From JAFAGX01 sp035624085 (GTDB lineage: Bacteria > Acidobacteriota > Terriglobia > Terriglobales > Acidobacteriaceae), in the NCBI GenBank assembly GCA_035624085.1, contig DASPSE010000395.1, positions 1-29,373 of the forward strand: 29,373 bases of DNA. Direction: 5' to 3'. The notes below the pieces were generated by a model. It ran no database searches, was not told the origin of the DNA, and saw only the letters and a program-made list of their open reading frames with translations. The translations under genes and the position numbers were made by a program. Below are positions 14,998 to 23,497 of this stretch, in pieces; within the stretch, counting starts at the first letter, position 1, and the number at the start of each line of letters is the position of its first letter.

Positions 14998-15138
14998 GCG
15001 GAGCACAGTTTTATAGTTGCGTTGGCTCTTTCATAGGCTCCGCGTTTAGATCATTGGCTGCTGATAGCAGGTGGATTGAGTGGCCAGTGCGGAACTGGGC
15101 AGCGCTGATGGTTCTTAGCCAGTTCCGGGGAGGTCCCC
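14998..15138 (+). promoter_or_regulatory. Structured leader of the PIN-TRAM gene
   Basis: Three perfect inverted repeats precede the ATG at 15140: GCGGAGC/GCTCCGC (14998-15004 with 15037-15043), GGAACTGG/CCAGTTCC (15091-15098 with 15119-15126), and GGGG-AGGT-CCCC (15127-15138), which closes over the AGG of the ribosome-binding site. The last hairpin could lower translation unless opened. Confidence 0.4.
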
Positions 15139-15139
15139 A

Positions 15140-16231
15140 ATGGACTTAATAGCAGTTCGTCTCTTATTTATAGTTTTCGTTGCCGTTACCTGCTATCTGA
15201 TTCGCCCCTTCGGTCTCGCTCCCAAACTAGATGCAGGCGTGGGCGCAGTGCTCGGTTTGGCCATCGTCCTCTTTGAATGGCGGTTGCGGCTGGTCAGTCT
15301 GAAGCGCTTGATCGGCGCGGCGATTGGCAGCGTGCTTGGCATTTTCGGCGCCTATCTGTTTGCCCTGGTAATCCGCAGCAGCATCTCCGCCGGTCCCACG
15401 CAGAGCTTCTTGCAGCTTATGGTGATGCTGCTCATGGCCTATGTGGGCCTGATCGTCGGGGCCAATAAAGGCGACCTCCTCAACCTGGCGGCGCTGGGCG
15501 GAATTTTCGGCGGAGAGAAACAGTCGAAGAAGAGCTACAAAATTCTTGATACCAGCGTCATCATCGACGGGCGCATCGCCGACATCGCCGAGACCGGTTT
15601 CCTCGACGGCATCATCGTGATTCCGCAGTTTGTGCTGCGCGAGTTGCAGTTGGTCGCCGACTCAGCGGATTCTCTAAAGCGCAATCGTGGACGCCGTGGC
15701 TTAGATATCCTGCAGCGCCTGCAGAAAGTCGCATCCGTGCAGATTCAGATCGTGGAAGATGATTTCCCCACGGTGCGCGAAGTCGACCTCAAGCTGATCG
15801 AACTGGCTAAGCTTTATGAAGGCAAGATCATCACCAACGACTTCAATCTGAACAAGGTCGCTCAACTCCAGGGCGTCGAGGTGCTAAACATCAACGAACT
15901 GGCGAACTCGCTCAAGCCCATCGTGCTGCCCGGCGAAACCATGAAAGTGTTCATCCTGAAGGAAGGCAAGGAATACAACCAGGGCGTCGCGTATCTGGAT
16001 GACGGAACCATGGTGGTCGTCGACAATGCGCGCAAGATGATCGGAAAGACCATCGATATTTCCGTGACTTCGGTGTTGCAGACCACGGCAGGAAAGATGA
16101 TCTTCGGCAAGTGGGATGAGCGCACGGTGCCTCGCACCGATAGTCGACCGGCCGTGGTAGTGACCACCGTCGCGGCAGTCCCCAACGCCGAGGCCAAGAA
16201 GCCCATCATGGCCGATCGGCCAACAGAATAA
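15140..16231 (+). CDS. PIN-TRAM domain membrane protein (YacL-like)
   Basis: 363 aa. Four membrane helices (about residues 5-22, 30-46, 57-78, 88-108) are followed by a PIN nuclease-like domain (about 132-250) and a TRAM RNA-binding domain (about 260-330). PIN acidic residues are visible: D137 in ILDTSVIIDGRI, a Glu in VLRELQL, and D234 in ITNDFNLNKVA. The TRAM segment is LPGETMKVFILKEGKEYNQG with DGTMVVVDNARKMIGKTIDISVTSVLQT. The layout matches the YacL/YqxD-type family, a predicted membrane-attached RNase whose target is not established. A Pro/Val-rich tail follows. ATG at 15140 is preceded by GGGGAGG inside a small hairpin. Confidence 0.92.
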   Translation: MDLIAVRLLFIVFVAVTCYLIRPFGLAPKLDAGVGAVLGLAIVLFEWRLRLVSLKRLIGAAIGSVLGIFGAYLFALVIRSSISAGPTQSFLQLMVMLLMAYVGLIVGANKGDLLNLAALGGIFGGEKQSKKSYKILDTSVIIDGRIADIAETGFLDGIIVIPQFVLRELQLVADSADSLKRNRGRRGLDILQRLQKVASVQIQIVEDDFPTVREVDLKLIELAKLYEGKIITNDFNLNKVAQLQGVEVLNINELANSLKPIVLPGETMKVFILKEGKEYNQGVAYLDDGTMVVVDNARKMIGKTIDISVTSVLQTTAGKMIFGKWDERTVPRTDSRPAVVVTTVAAVPNAEAKKPIMADRPTE

Positions 16232-16255
16232 GGTTTGTTTTGCAGACGTCGTTTC

Positions 16256-16279
16256 CGGCGGGAGCAAAAGCTCCCGCCG
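16256..16279. terminator. Bidirectional hairpin terminator
   Basis: Perfect 10-bp stem CGGCGGGAGC (16256-16265), AAAA loop, GCTCCCGCCG (16270-16279), followed by ATTGTTTG, between convergent genes. Confidence 0.75.
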
Positions 16280-16301
16280 ATTGTTTGCAGCCCAAGAGGC
16301 A

Positions 16302-16754
16302 TTACTCGGCAGCGATTGAGCGGACCTCAATCGTATTTCCCTCGAGTGAGCCTGTAAGAGTGACTCTTTGGCCTGACCGTCTGCTGAGCTCCTGTGCATT
16401 GCCCTCCAAAGCGTAACTCTTGTCTCCGTTCACGAGCGCATATTTCGCGCCGTTACGCACACACGCCCTTGTGCACTCTGCAGGACTTTTGCCGGAACCC
16501 ATGTCGTGTCTGGCGCCGCAATGGTCATCGGTGATGAGGCCAGCGAAGGTCTCCCCGCTGGCGGACAATCCGTCTTGCGTGGCCAACTCATTCGCGGCGG
16601 TTTTGCCCTCATCGTCTGCAATTGGGGAAGCTGTGCCAGGGACAGCAGATACGACCGTGCCGCTAGCCACAAAAGCAGTTATCCCCAGCGCGACTACGAG
16701 CGCCGCCGAGATACAAACAGCTACCAGCGTAAGCCGAGGACGATAATTGTTCAC
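16302..16754 (-). CDS. Small secreted or membrane-tethered Cys-containing protein
   Basis: 150 aa from a GTG at 16754, which has GGGAG about 6 bases upstream; a GTG four codons earlier is possible. An N-terminal hydrophobic segment (LTLVAVCISAALVVALGITAFVA) is a signal anchor or signal peptide, followed by a low-complexity Ala/Thr/Glu linker. The C-terminal domain (about 70-150) has FAGLITDDHCGARHDMG, then SPAECTRACVRNGAKYALVNGDKSYALEGN and GQRVTLTGSLEGNTIEVRSI, which looks like a small beta barrel with three conserved-looking Cys and two His near its start. Metal or haem binding could be imagined from DHCGARH but is not established. Function unknown. Confidence 0.7.
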   Translation of the reverse strand: MNNYRPRLTLVAVCISAALVVALGITAFVASGTVVSAVPGTASPIADDEGKTAANELATQDGLSASGETFAGLITDDHCGARHDMGSGKSPAECTRACVRNGAKYALVNGDKSYALEGNAQELSRRSGQRVTLTGSLEGNTIEVRSIAAE

Positions 16755-16944
16755 AACTGCTCCCACAAGAACCGGTACTCTCGTCAGCGGCGCGCCGCAA
16801 TTCTGCTGCGCAAATGGATTGCCAGGTTGTTAGCTGCAGCAATTCTCAGAACTTAGCGGCGAGAGTGGTCCGGGTGCCTTCCGCGGCCTGGCAAGAAATT
16901 CACGAAACTGGCAAAATCCTCATAGGGTAAACACCGTAGGAGGA

Positions 16945-17070
16945 TTGTCCCGCAGGAAACGCGTCACCGGCATCGGCGGAATCTTCTTCAAATCGGACGA
17001 TCCCGAGAAGATCCTCACCGCGAGGATTACGATTACGGCCGATTTGCCTGGATCATGTCAAATCCCTCGA
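16945..17070 (+). pseudogene. VOC/glyoxalase-family gene remnant with internal deletion
   Basis: From 16945 one frame reads SRRKRVTGIGGIFFKSDDPEK, the typical N-terminus of vicinal-oxygen-chelate (glyoxalase/bleomycin-resistance) proteins. From 17022, in a frame shifted by two bases, EDYDYGRFAWIM matches the C-terminal strand region of the same family, which normally continues DPEGN. The roughly 80-90 residues that should lie between are missing and the normal end is also lost where the sequence meets the fdhE 3' end. GGAGG is retained close to the start. It is therefore a decayed gene, not a small functional one. Confidence 0.7.
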
Positions 17071-17072
17071 AG

Positions 17073-17870
17073 CTACCCTCCCAGGAGATTTCCCTGCAGC
17101 TTGGCGTAGCCGCGGCCACGCGCCCAGAGATCAAGCGGCGAAGCGGCCAGTTCATCGACTACTGGTTCTGCGCGTCCATTCCTGGTGAGGTCTATGGTCT
17201 TGATATATGTCTTGCAGGCATCACAACATTCCACGCGGATGTAGTCGAAGTCGTTGGCCGTAAACACGGGAAGCTTGTGGTTGTTCTCCTCGCCGCATCC
17301 GGGGCAAACAATCCGGCGGAATGTCCACTCAGTCAGACAAAAAGAACAAACCAGCGATCGGGCGGCGCCATCGCCCATCTGCCTCAAGACTCCGAATCCG
17401 GCGCGGCGATTGCAAAAGGGACAGAGAGCGTAAGTGTACTGGTCGAGTCGCAGTGCAGCGCGTGAACGCAGCAGCTCAGCGTAGGGCTGAAGAAATGCCA
17501 GCGCGAGGAAGCCTTGAGCGTCGGATCGAGAGTGCGCGTTCCACTCGCTGCACAGCAGCTCGGACCAAAAGGTCTGGCCGTGAGCACGCAGCTCACGGGT
17601 CAGCTCAGCCAATGGCTTTGGACCATGCTCTCCCGCCAAGGACAAAAACGATTCAAATCTCGCGCTAAGCACCGACAATTCGGCCGGGCCGAGTTCGCGG
17701 TTGGGTGCAGATGATGATTGCCGCGGGAAGGCCACACTCAGTTGTTGATGCAGATCCTCCTGGAAGCGCGCGACGTGGATATAGAAGCTGAGAATCTCGC
17801 CAGCGAAAGCGTGCTGCTCGGCGAGTTCTTGTGCCCGCTGGATACGCCGCTGCCAGGGAGAGATCGTCAT
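17073..17870 (-). CDS. fdhE: Formate dehydrogenase accessory protein FdhE
   Basis: 265 aa, close to the usual FdhE length but at the short end. The C-terminal half carries the paired rubredoxin-like CxxC knuckles: C150-x-x-C153 (CPFC), C175-x-x-C178 (CSFC), C189-x-x-C192 (CPGCGEEN) and C216-x-x-C219 (CDAC), then YIKTIDL and the end LDLWARGRGYAKLQGNLLGG. FdhE is needed for assembly of membrane-bound formate dehydrogenases. No formate dehydrogenase subunit or fdhD gene is in this window, so it is an orphan copy here. ATG at 17870 lacks a ribosome-binding site and lies about 7 bases from a predicted -10 box, suggesting a leaderless message. Its 3' end is partly duplicated at 23234-23308. Confidence 0.92.
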   Translation of the reverse strand: MTISPWQRRIQRAQELAEQHAFAGEILSFYIHVARFQEDLHQQLSVAFPRQSSSAPNRELGPAELSVLSARFESFLSLAGEHGPKPLAELTRELRAHGQTFWSELLCSEWNAHSRSDAQGFLALAFLQPYAELLRSRAALRLDQYTYALCPFCNRRAGFGVLRQMGDGAARSLVCSFCLTEWTFRRIVCPGCGEENNHKLPVFTANDFDYIRVECCDACKTYIKTIDLTRNGRAEPVVDELAASPLDLWARGRGYAKLQGNLLGG

Positions 17871-17876
17871 CGGCCA

Positions 17877-17906
17877 ATTATCAGATCAGTTGATCTTATG
17901 GGTCGA
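17877..17906 (-). promoter_or_regulatory. Candidate fdhE promoter with internal palindrome
   Basis: On the minus strand TCGACC (17901-17906), an 18-base spacer, and GATAAT (17877-17882). The spacer contains the perfect palindrome AGATCA-AC-TGATCT (17883-17896 on the plus strand), a common operator position. Transcription would start at or next to the fdhE ATG. Confidence 0.35.
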
Positions 17907-18225
17907 GCCGGAGTCAATCGAGAATGGTAGAGTGCGCGATTTTCGGCGGGTGGTCAGGCGAAGCCTGGTTTTGAGCGTTATGGGGATTTTGCGCCAATTG
18001 ACCTCCCGCTCGTTGGTTAACTCGTTGGCTCCCATTGACTTCCCCTACATCCCTTGGAGGCTAGCCCCACCCGCAAAATCATTCACCTTGACAAACTGGC
18101 TGGAAAATCGCATTTTTCTAGGGCGAGACATGGGCTAAGTTAGAGTCGAGCGTTTGTATCAGCAACGACGAAGGCCCTACTGCTTCGGGCCAAGACCGAC
18201 AAAATCAGAGATAAGCGGAGAATCC
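17907..18225. other. Intergenic region upstream of the S53 peptidase gene
   Basis: No supported gene. A perfect TTGACA lies at 18088-18093 with only a weak -10 (CATTTT, 18111-18116) at 17 bases. In-frame starts upstream of 18226 exist, but only the ATG at 18226 gives a normal signal peptide. Confidence 0.3.
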
Positions 18226-20244
18226 ATGGGAGCTTCAAAGGCTGGATTTCTGATGTTCTTCTTGGTGTTCGGATTGTTTTCGGGCGCTATGGCTGAGACG
18301 GCAGCTCATGCCGCATTGCCCTATCCGACAGCAACAACACCTAAGCCGATCGATCGTGGCCTGCTCACGGCTGAGTTGGCCGCGACGCCGATTTCGGTCA
18401 CGATTGTCCTCCACTTGCGCGACGTGAACGGGGCGGAGAATTTGCTGACCTCGCTGCACACGCCGGGGGATCGGCAATTTCACCAGTTTCTGACCGCAGA
18501 CCAGTTCGTGGCTCGCTTTGCGCCCACGGATGTCGATGTCGCGAAGGTCGTTGCAGCTCTGGGCAAATACGGTCTGACGGCCCAACGGGCGACCGCAACC
18601 ACGCTCAAAGTGGCCGGTCTGCCCGCTGAGATGGAGGGCGCCTTCTCCGTGAGCCTGCACAGCTATGAAGTTCCAGCGCACGATAATGTCCCGGGGTACA
18701 CTTTTCATGCTCCCCTCAGTCGTGCCATAGTTCCTGCCGAGATTTCGGCGGAGGTTGCTGCCGTAGTTGGTCTCGATAGCCGCCCGAGATTTCATCCATC
18801 GAGTCGGACTGTTCCCTCGAACCTGAAAATGGCGGGTTCAGTGCCGCAGACAACGACGCCCGATGCACCTGGATACTGGACGGTGATCGACTTCGCCGAT
18901 TATTACGACGTACAACCGCTCTACCGCGCTGGCGTGTCGGGGAGTGGTCGCACGATTGGCATCGTCACATTGGCAAGCTTTACGCCGAGCGATGCCTTCG
19001 CCTATTGGAGTGCGCTTGGGCTTTCCGTCAATCCCAACCGCATTCAGATCGTTAATGTCGATGGTGGCCCTGGCGCGCCCAGTGACGCCTCCGACTCCCT
19101 CGAGACTACCCTCGACGTCGAGCAGTCTGGTGGAGTCGCTCCGGGAGCAAACATCATCGTCTACCAGGCGCCTGACACAGGCCAGGGCTTCGTGGACGAC
19201 TTTGCTGCGGCTGTCGACGCCAACTCGGCAGAGACCCTCTCGGCCAGCTGGACTTCAGACTGGGAGTTGTTCGACAATCTTGAAAACGGTCCCGTCATCG
19301 ATCCAACTACTGGACAGACCGTCGGCACTTTACAAGCTGATCACGAACTTTTCGTCCGCGCGGCGATTCAGGGACAGACGGTTTTCGCAGTCTCGGGGGA
19401 CGGCGGCGCCTACAACGCGAATAATTATATCGGTTGCTACGGCCCATACTCCCCGTCGAATCCCAATAGCTGCAGCATGATACTAAGCCTGGGAGATCCG
19501 GCGAGTGACCCGGCCGTTACCGCAGCGGGCGGTACCACACTGCCTGGCGCTCAAGAGTTTCCCCTTGCTAATGGGGCTCCCTTCTACGTCTACGTCCCGC
19601 ACGAGAGGGTATGGGGGTGGGATTACCTCGAGCCAGTGTGCGCTGCTCTGGGATATCCGACTCCCATCGCTTGCGGGATCTTCCCCGCAGGAAGCGGTGG
19701 AGGGGTGAGCATAATGTTCAGAGAACCGTTCTACCAGTTTGGCCTGCCTGGTACTCAACTCAGCCGACCTGGGCAAGTGTGGGAAGCCGGTGCGGCTATT
19801 GTGGCAGAGTTGCTCAGCCCACCCCCCAGTTGCCTCCTGAACTGCTCATATTATGATCTGCCCCCCTACTATCCCGGCCGCAATGTCCCGGACATCTCGT
19901 TCAACGCCGACCCGGATACTGGCTATGTAATTTACTACACTTCGAGCGTCACAGGATTCGGTATTCTATCTTATTGGGGTGGCACAAGCTTTGTCGCGCC
20001 GCAGCTGAACGGCGTCTCGGCCTTGCTGGGCCAATTACTCGGAAGCCGCCTGGGATTGCTGAACTACCCGCTTTACTATCTCGCGCTTACCGGTCAGGCA
20101 TACAGTGGCCCGAATGCTCCGTTGCACGCGATTCGGTATGGTGACAATTGGTTCTACCACGGCCGCGACGGCTACAATCCCGCAGTCGGGCTTGGCACGC
20201 TAGACGTGTGGAATTTTGCGAAGTTCCTTCGCAGAGAGTTTTAG
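18226..20244 (+). CDS. S53 family serine-carboxyl peptidase (sedolisin/kumamolisin-like), with pro-domain
   Basis: 672 aa, secreted. Signal peptide (ASKAGFLMFFLVFGLFSGAMAE), then an activation pro-domain (about 35-190: VLHLRDVNGAENLLTSLHTP, FHQFLTADQFVARFAPT, HSYEVP, YTFHAPLSRAIVPAEI) and the peptidase domain. Catalytic residues are visible: E293 and D297 in LETTLDVEQ, oxyanion D392 in VSGDGG, and S588 in GGTSFVAPQLNG. The usual SGTSA is GGTSF here. The C-terminal calcium-site region is RDGYNPAVGLGTLDVWNFAKFL. Such enzymes digest proteins outside the cell at acid pH. ATG at 18226 has GGAG 8 bases upstream. A strong terminator follows. Confidence 0.93.
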   Translation: MGASKAGFLMFFLVFGLFSGAMAETAAHAALPYPTATTPKPIDRGLLTAELAATPISVTIVLHLRDVNGAENLLTSLHTPGDRQFHQFLTADQFVARFAPTDVDVAKVVAALGKYGLTAQRATATTLKVAGLPAEMEGAFSVSLHSYEVPAHDNVPGYTFHAPLSRAIVPAEISAEVAAVVGLDSRPRFHPSSRTVPSNLKMAGSVPQTTTPDAPGYWTVIDFADYYDVQPLYRAGVSGSGRTIGIVTLASFTPSDAFAYWSALGLSVNPNRIQIVNVDGGPGAPSDASDSLETTLDVEQSGGVAPGANIIVYQAPDTGQGFVDDFAAAVDANSAETLSASWTSDWELFDNLENGPVIDPTTGQTVGTLQADHELFVRAAIQGQTVFAVSGDGGAYNANNYIGCYGPYSPSNPNSCSMILSLGDPASDPAVTAAGGTTLPGAQEFPLANGAPFYVYVPHERVWGWDYLEPVCAALGYPTPIACGIFPAGSGGGVSIMFREPFYQFGLPGTQLSRPGQVWEAGAAIVAELLSPPPSCLLNCSYYDLPPYYPGRNVPDISFNADPDTGYVIYYTSSVTGFGILSYWGGTSFVAPQLNGVSALLGQLLGSRLGLLNYPLYYLALTGQAYSGPNAPLHAIRYGDNWFYHGRDGYNPAVGLGTLDVWNFAKFLRREF

Positions 20245-20268
20245 TTTTCTTGAGTCTTGCGTGCTGAT

Positions 20269-20296
20269 ACGGGTGGGTGAACCGCCCGTTTTTTTT
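20269..20296 (+). terminator. Intrinsic terminator of the S53 peptidase gene
   Basis: ACGGGTGG (20269-20276), GTGAA loop, CCGCCCGT (20282-20289), one T-G pair, followed by eight T (20289-20296). Textbook intrinsic terminator 25 bases after the stop. Confidence 0.85.
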
Positions 20297-20617
20297 CGCG
20301 AGCGAAATCTCAAAAGAAATGGCCGGGCTGACATCCACATCCAGAAGCAATGGGGTACGCGAACTTGCGATAGCCGCCTTGGCCCCGGCGGTCAACTGAC
20401 GCTATCAGGACGTTGTCGCCCAGGACCACGGTCAATGGATGTTAGCGCGATCCTGCATCAGTCTCGGGGCCTTCACGCCGGCACCGCCCCGACGATGTCA
20501 AACCGTGTCCGCCCAATGCAGTCCGTGCAAAGCAAGTGCGCTGCTGAAATAAGGTTTATGCTCGCAGTCCCGAGAAGCTTTACCCCGCCAAAGCGCGTGC
20601 CAACCCCCAACCATCCG
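20297..20617. other. Gap between convergent S53 and beta-propeller genes
   Basis: 321 bases with no supported gene, RNA or strong repeat on either strand. Confidence 0.4.
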
Positions 20618-23176
20618 CTACCACGCAACCGGACTGACGGCCACCGTGTTAGGAACTCTTCCCGTTGCGAGTTTGGTAATCAGGGCGGGCTTGTTGGCGC
20701 CAAGAACATCGGCGTCGAGGACGGCAAGGGCATCCTCGCCGTTCTGCGGAACGTAAACCAGCTTTCCGTCCGCCGACACGGCGATGCCGTTGTATGCCCC
20801 CAAAGCGGACCTTCCCGGAATCACATTCGCGCCCAGAAAAGCATAATTTTGGGAGCCTCGATCAAAATTAAACATCTCCACCGTGTTGTGGCTGTTATCG
20901 AAAGCAAACAGCTTATTGCCCGACACTTCATAGCTGTACAGAAACAGGTTCGCAACGCCTTGGGTAGGCACGGGATCGATGGTCGCAATCAAAGCGGGCT
21001 TAAACGGGTCGGCGCTGATATCGAAGACAGCGATTCCGCCGTTGTTGGTATTGAGCAGAAGGCTTGCTCCATCAGCCGTCACCGTGACCTGATACTGAAT
21101 TGAGTTAACTCCCAGGGTATCCATTGACAACGTTCTGGTACTGCCTTTTACGATGTCGAAGATCGTAAGCGAGGGACTGCTGCTTTCTAAGAAGACGTAA
21201 ACAAAGCGCCCGTCGGGCGTCGCCCCCGCGCTGCCGGTATAAGCACCCAATCCAGGAGGAGCGGCCGTATAAGTGTTGACGATTTCGTTGAACGTCGGAG
21301 AAGAGGAGTTGGCATCGATCTGCAACAAATCGATAATGGGGCAGCCGTCTTGACATCCATCAGTCGTAAAAGTCGCCGCGTAAACCACCGGCGATCCCGA
21401 AGAAGGGGATTTCGAAACCAGGAGCCCACCCTGATACAAAGCCCCACCCTGTGGGGGAACTATGACTTTGTCGACTTCATTCGTTTGTAAATTAAAGCAG
21501 GCGATTTGCCACAGGGTCCCCAACTCCAAATACACGTGCACTCCATCGGGCGCGAACGCGAAGGTTCCCGGCTCGTGGCCGACAGGGAGCGTCTTCATGA
21601 TTCGGGTCTTCCGCAAGATTGAAATCGCGCCCTCCGACATATCGGCGACTACAACCTGCTGGTGCGGCTGGAACGCTGGATTTGGCGAAATCTTAAGATG
21701 ACCGGCCAGCAAACCACTTTGTTGCTGTTGCCCCACCGGGCCGTTGGCATTCTGATTCGTAACAATCACGTCTAAGCCGTCCCCGGCCGGCGCGTCTCGC
21801 GGCACCCTTACCTCCAAACTCGTGTCCGTAATCTTGTCAGCGCGAATCGGTACCATGGCTCCAATACGTACGAACGAGTCGAGTCCGAAATTTGATCCCG
21901 TCACCCTAAGCGTGCCCGCTTGATCGTTAACCAGGCTACCCTTGACGGCTGTTACCACCGGCGCGCTAGGCGGCGGTACCGTCTCCACGGCGGCGATCGT
22001 CACGTTGTGGAGGAAGGGACCGAGTGAGTTCTCCAGGCGAAGTTGGCTGAGAATCGCCTTTTTCGGATCGGTCCGCATGGCAGCCGTATCCAGGATGTAC
22101 GTGTCGGGTTGGGGAGCGACAGTTTGCAACGCCATCGCGATTAATCTGGTACCGTCGCCATTGAGGGCGATCGAGACGGGTAGGAATCCGGTCGGCGAGA
22201 GTTCGACCTCCGCCCCAGCAATGAGCTGCCCAAACGTGGGAGAACCGGAACGCAGATCCATCACTTCGGCTTCAATTCCGCCATTTCCGTCGCCGCTGAC
22301 CAGGTAGCCAAAAACCCCGTTCGGCGTCAGTGCCGGGGTGACAGCGATCAGGTAAGGAGCTGTGGGAAGTGTGATATTCGCTGCAAGTGTGTCGTTGCTG
22401 GTATCGATCAGTAACATGCTTGAGCTCTGCAGCATGAGCACGAACTTTCCATCGGGAGTGGCAGCCGTATCTCCCGCCAGCAATGTATTGTTATACAAAT
22501 CCCGGGGGACGGGGATCCCTGTAGCGCGAAAGCTGCTCAAATCCACCACTGCAACCGCACTCTTACTGGAGAAATTCTCACTCGTATTGATGTAGGCCTT
22601 ATTGTTCGCAACTACGACCGAGCTGAGGAAGACAAGGGAAGATGAACCCACAATCTCGTTGAGATCGACGTGCTGAAGGACTCTAAAGTCCGAAGTGCGT
22701 ATCACATCGAGCGCACCTCCATAAGTAGGCAGCAACAGCAGCTTGCCGTCAGGCGTCAGCGCAGCCGTATGATTTTCATTGGCCCACACGCCATAATCGA
22801 TGCGATCAATTTCGCGTCGAATTGTGAAATCCACAACCGAGGCGTAGGGCAGATCGAGGTTAGCAAAATAGCCAATGCGGTGGTTCGGGGACACTACCAG
22901 TTGGAATGGATTTGCCCCCGCACCGAACGATTCGACAAACGAATTGTCCGAGAGGTTGTAGACATTCACCGTTCCATCCACCGAAGTCACGATGTACTGT
23001 TCCTCGGCCCGTGAGAAGCTGCACAACGTTACGAACAGCGAGCAGAAAAGCACAGCCCTCAACCAGGTGGAGCTGCAAGACGAAGACTTGCATACCGGCA
23101 TCTCCCCAGTCGCTTCTTTTCGCTCTTCACTGCCATGAGGCACTCTGTTCTCGCCATCCCGTGCAACCGCATCCAC
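20618..23176 (-). CDS. Secreted YVTN-type beta-propeller protein with central IPT/TIG-like domain
   Basis: About 852 aa. The GTG at 23176 is preferred because AAGGAG lies 6 bases upstream; an ATG at 23212 would add 12 residues. A hydrophobic signal segment (WLRAVLFCSLFVTLCSFSRAEE) begins about 50 residues in, so the N-terminal region is unusually long. The mature protein is made of blade-like repeats (VTSVDGTVNVYNLSDNSFVE, VSPNHRIGYFAN, LTPDGKLLLLPT, ATPDGKFVLMLQ, and near the end VSADGKLVYVPQNGEDAL), separated into two sets by a domain (about 415-510) reading APVVTAVKGSLVNDQAGTLR then GSNFGLDSFVRIG, typical of IPT/TIG folds. It is probably a binding or scaffold protein outside the cell; no catalytic site is seen. 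Confidence 0.8.
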   Translation of the reverse strand: MDAVARDGENRVPHGSEERKEATGEMPVCKSSSCSSTWLRAVLFCSLFVTLCSFSRAEEQYIVTSVDGTVNVYNLSDNSFVESFGAGANPFQLVVSPNHRIGYFANLDLPYASVVDFTIRREIDRIDYGVWANENHTAALTPDGKLLLLPTYGGALDVIRTSDFRVLQHVDLNEIVGSSSLVFLSSVVVANNKAYINTSENFSSKSAVAVVDLSSFRATGIPVPRDLYNNTLLAGDTAATPDGKFVLMLQSSSMLLIDTSNDTLAANITLPTAPYLIAVTPALTPNGVFGYLVSGDGNGGIEAEVMDLRSGSPTFGQLIAGAEVELSPTGFLPVSIALNGDGTRLIAMALQTVAPQPDTYILDTAAMRTDPKKAILSQLRLENSLGPFLHNVTIAAVETVPPPSAPVVTAVKGSLVNDQAGTLRVTGSNFGLDSFVRIGAMVPIRADKITDTSLEVRVPRDAPAGDGLDVIVTNQNANGPVGQQQQSGLLAGHLKISPNPAFQPHQQVVVADMSEGAISILRKTRIMKTLPVGHEPGTFAFAPDGVHVYLELGTLWQIACFNLQTNEVDKVIVPPQGGALYQGGLLVSKSPSSGSPVVYAATFTTDGCQDGCPIIDLLQIDANSSSPTFNEIVNTYTAAPPGLGAYTGSAGATPDGRFVYVFLESSSPSLTIFDIVKGSTRTLSMDTLGVNSIQYQVTVTADGASLLLNTNNGGIAVFDISADPFKPALIATIDPVPTQGVANLFLYSYEVSGNKLFAFDNSHNTVEMFNFDRGSQNYAFLGANVIPGRSALGAYNGIAVSADGKLVYVPQNGEDALAVLDADVLGANKPALITKLATGRVPNTVAVSPVAW

Positions 23177-23233
23177 CGGAATCTCCTTTTTGACTTCAAA
23201 AAACGGGGTCATTGTACACCTGGAAAATCCTCC

Positions 23234-23308
23234 AAGCTACAATCCCAGGAGATTTCCCTTCAGTTTGCCGTAGGTGTGGCCACACGCCCAGAGATCAAGC
23301 ACCGAAGC
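23234..23308 (-). pseudogene. Remnant of a second fdhE 3' end
   Basis: 75 bases here match 17070-17144 at 64 positions (85%) without gaps, in the same orientation. Read on the minus strand it gives LDLWACGHTYGKLKGNLLGL and a stop at 23237, aligned with the fdhE end LDLWARGRGYAKLQGNLLGG. The rest of the gene is missing. The remnant lies in the upstream region of the beta-propeller gene. Confidence 0.75.
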
Positions 23309-23463
23309 CGCTTCCTGGTCCCGGTTCCTATTCAGCAGCCGGACCGATTGAGCGTGAAGAACGGACTCAGGTTGGTGGCAACATTATTGATCGCCGCGAT
23401 GAAGCGCTTGCAAGCGCCCTTGGACCCGCTAAACCAGAGTGCAGCAATCGTGCAGCGGACTCA

Positions 23464-23478
23464 TTAGCACTGTGCTAA
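23464..23478. promoter_or_regulatory. Perfect 15-base palindrome upstream of tRNA-Ser
   Basis: TTAGCAC-T-GTGCTAA, ending 19 bases before the tRNA. The right half overlaps TGCTAAACT, which could serve as an extended -10 box, so the palindrome may be an operator or simply part of the promoter. The arms are the same as those of the HrcA CIRCE element but without its 9-base spacer. Confidence 0.35.
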
Positions 23479-23497
23479 ACTTTTGAAAACACGCCGC

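Noticed and set aside
23464..23478. HrcA CIRCE operator
   Set aside because: The arms match but the 9-base spacer of CIRCE is missing and the next gene is a tRNA, not a chaperone gene.
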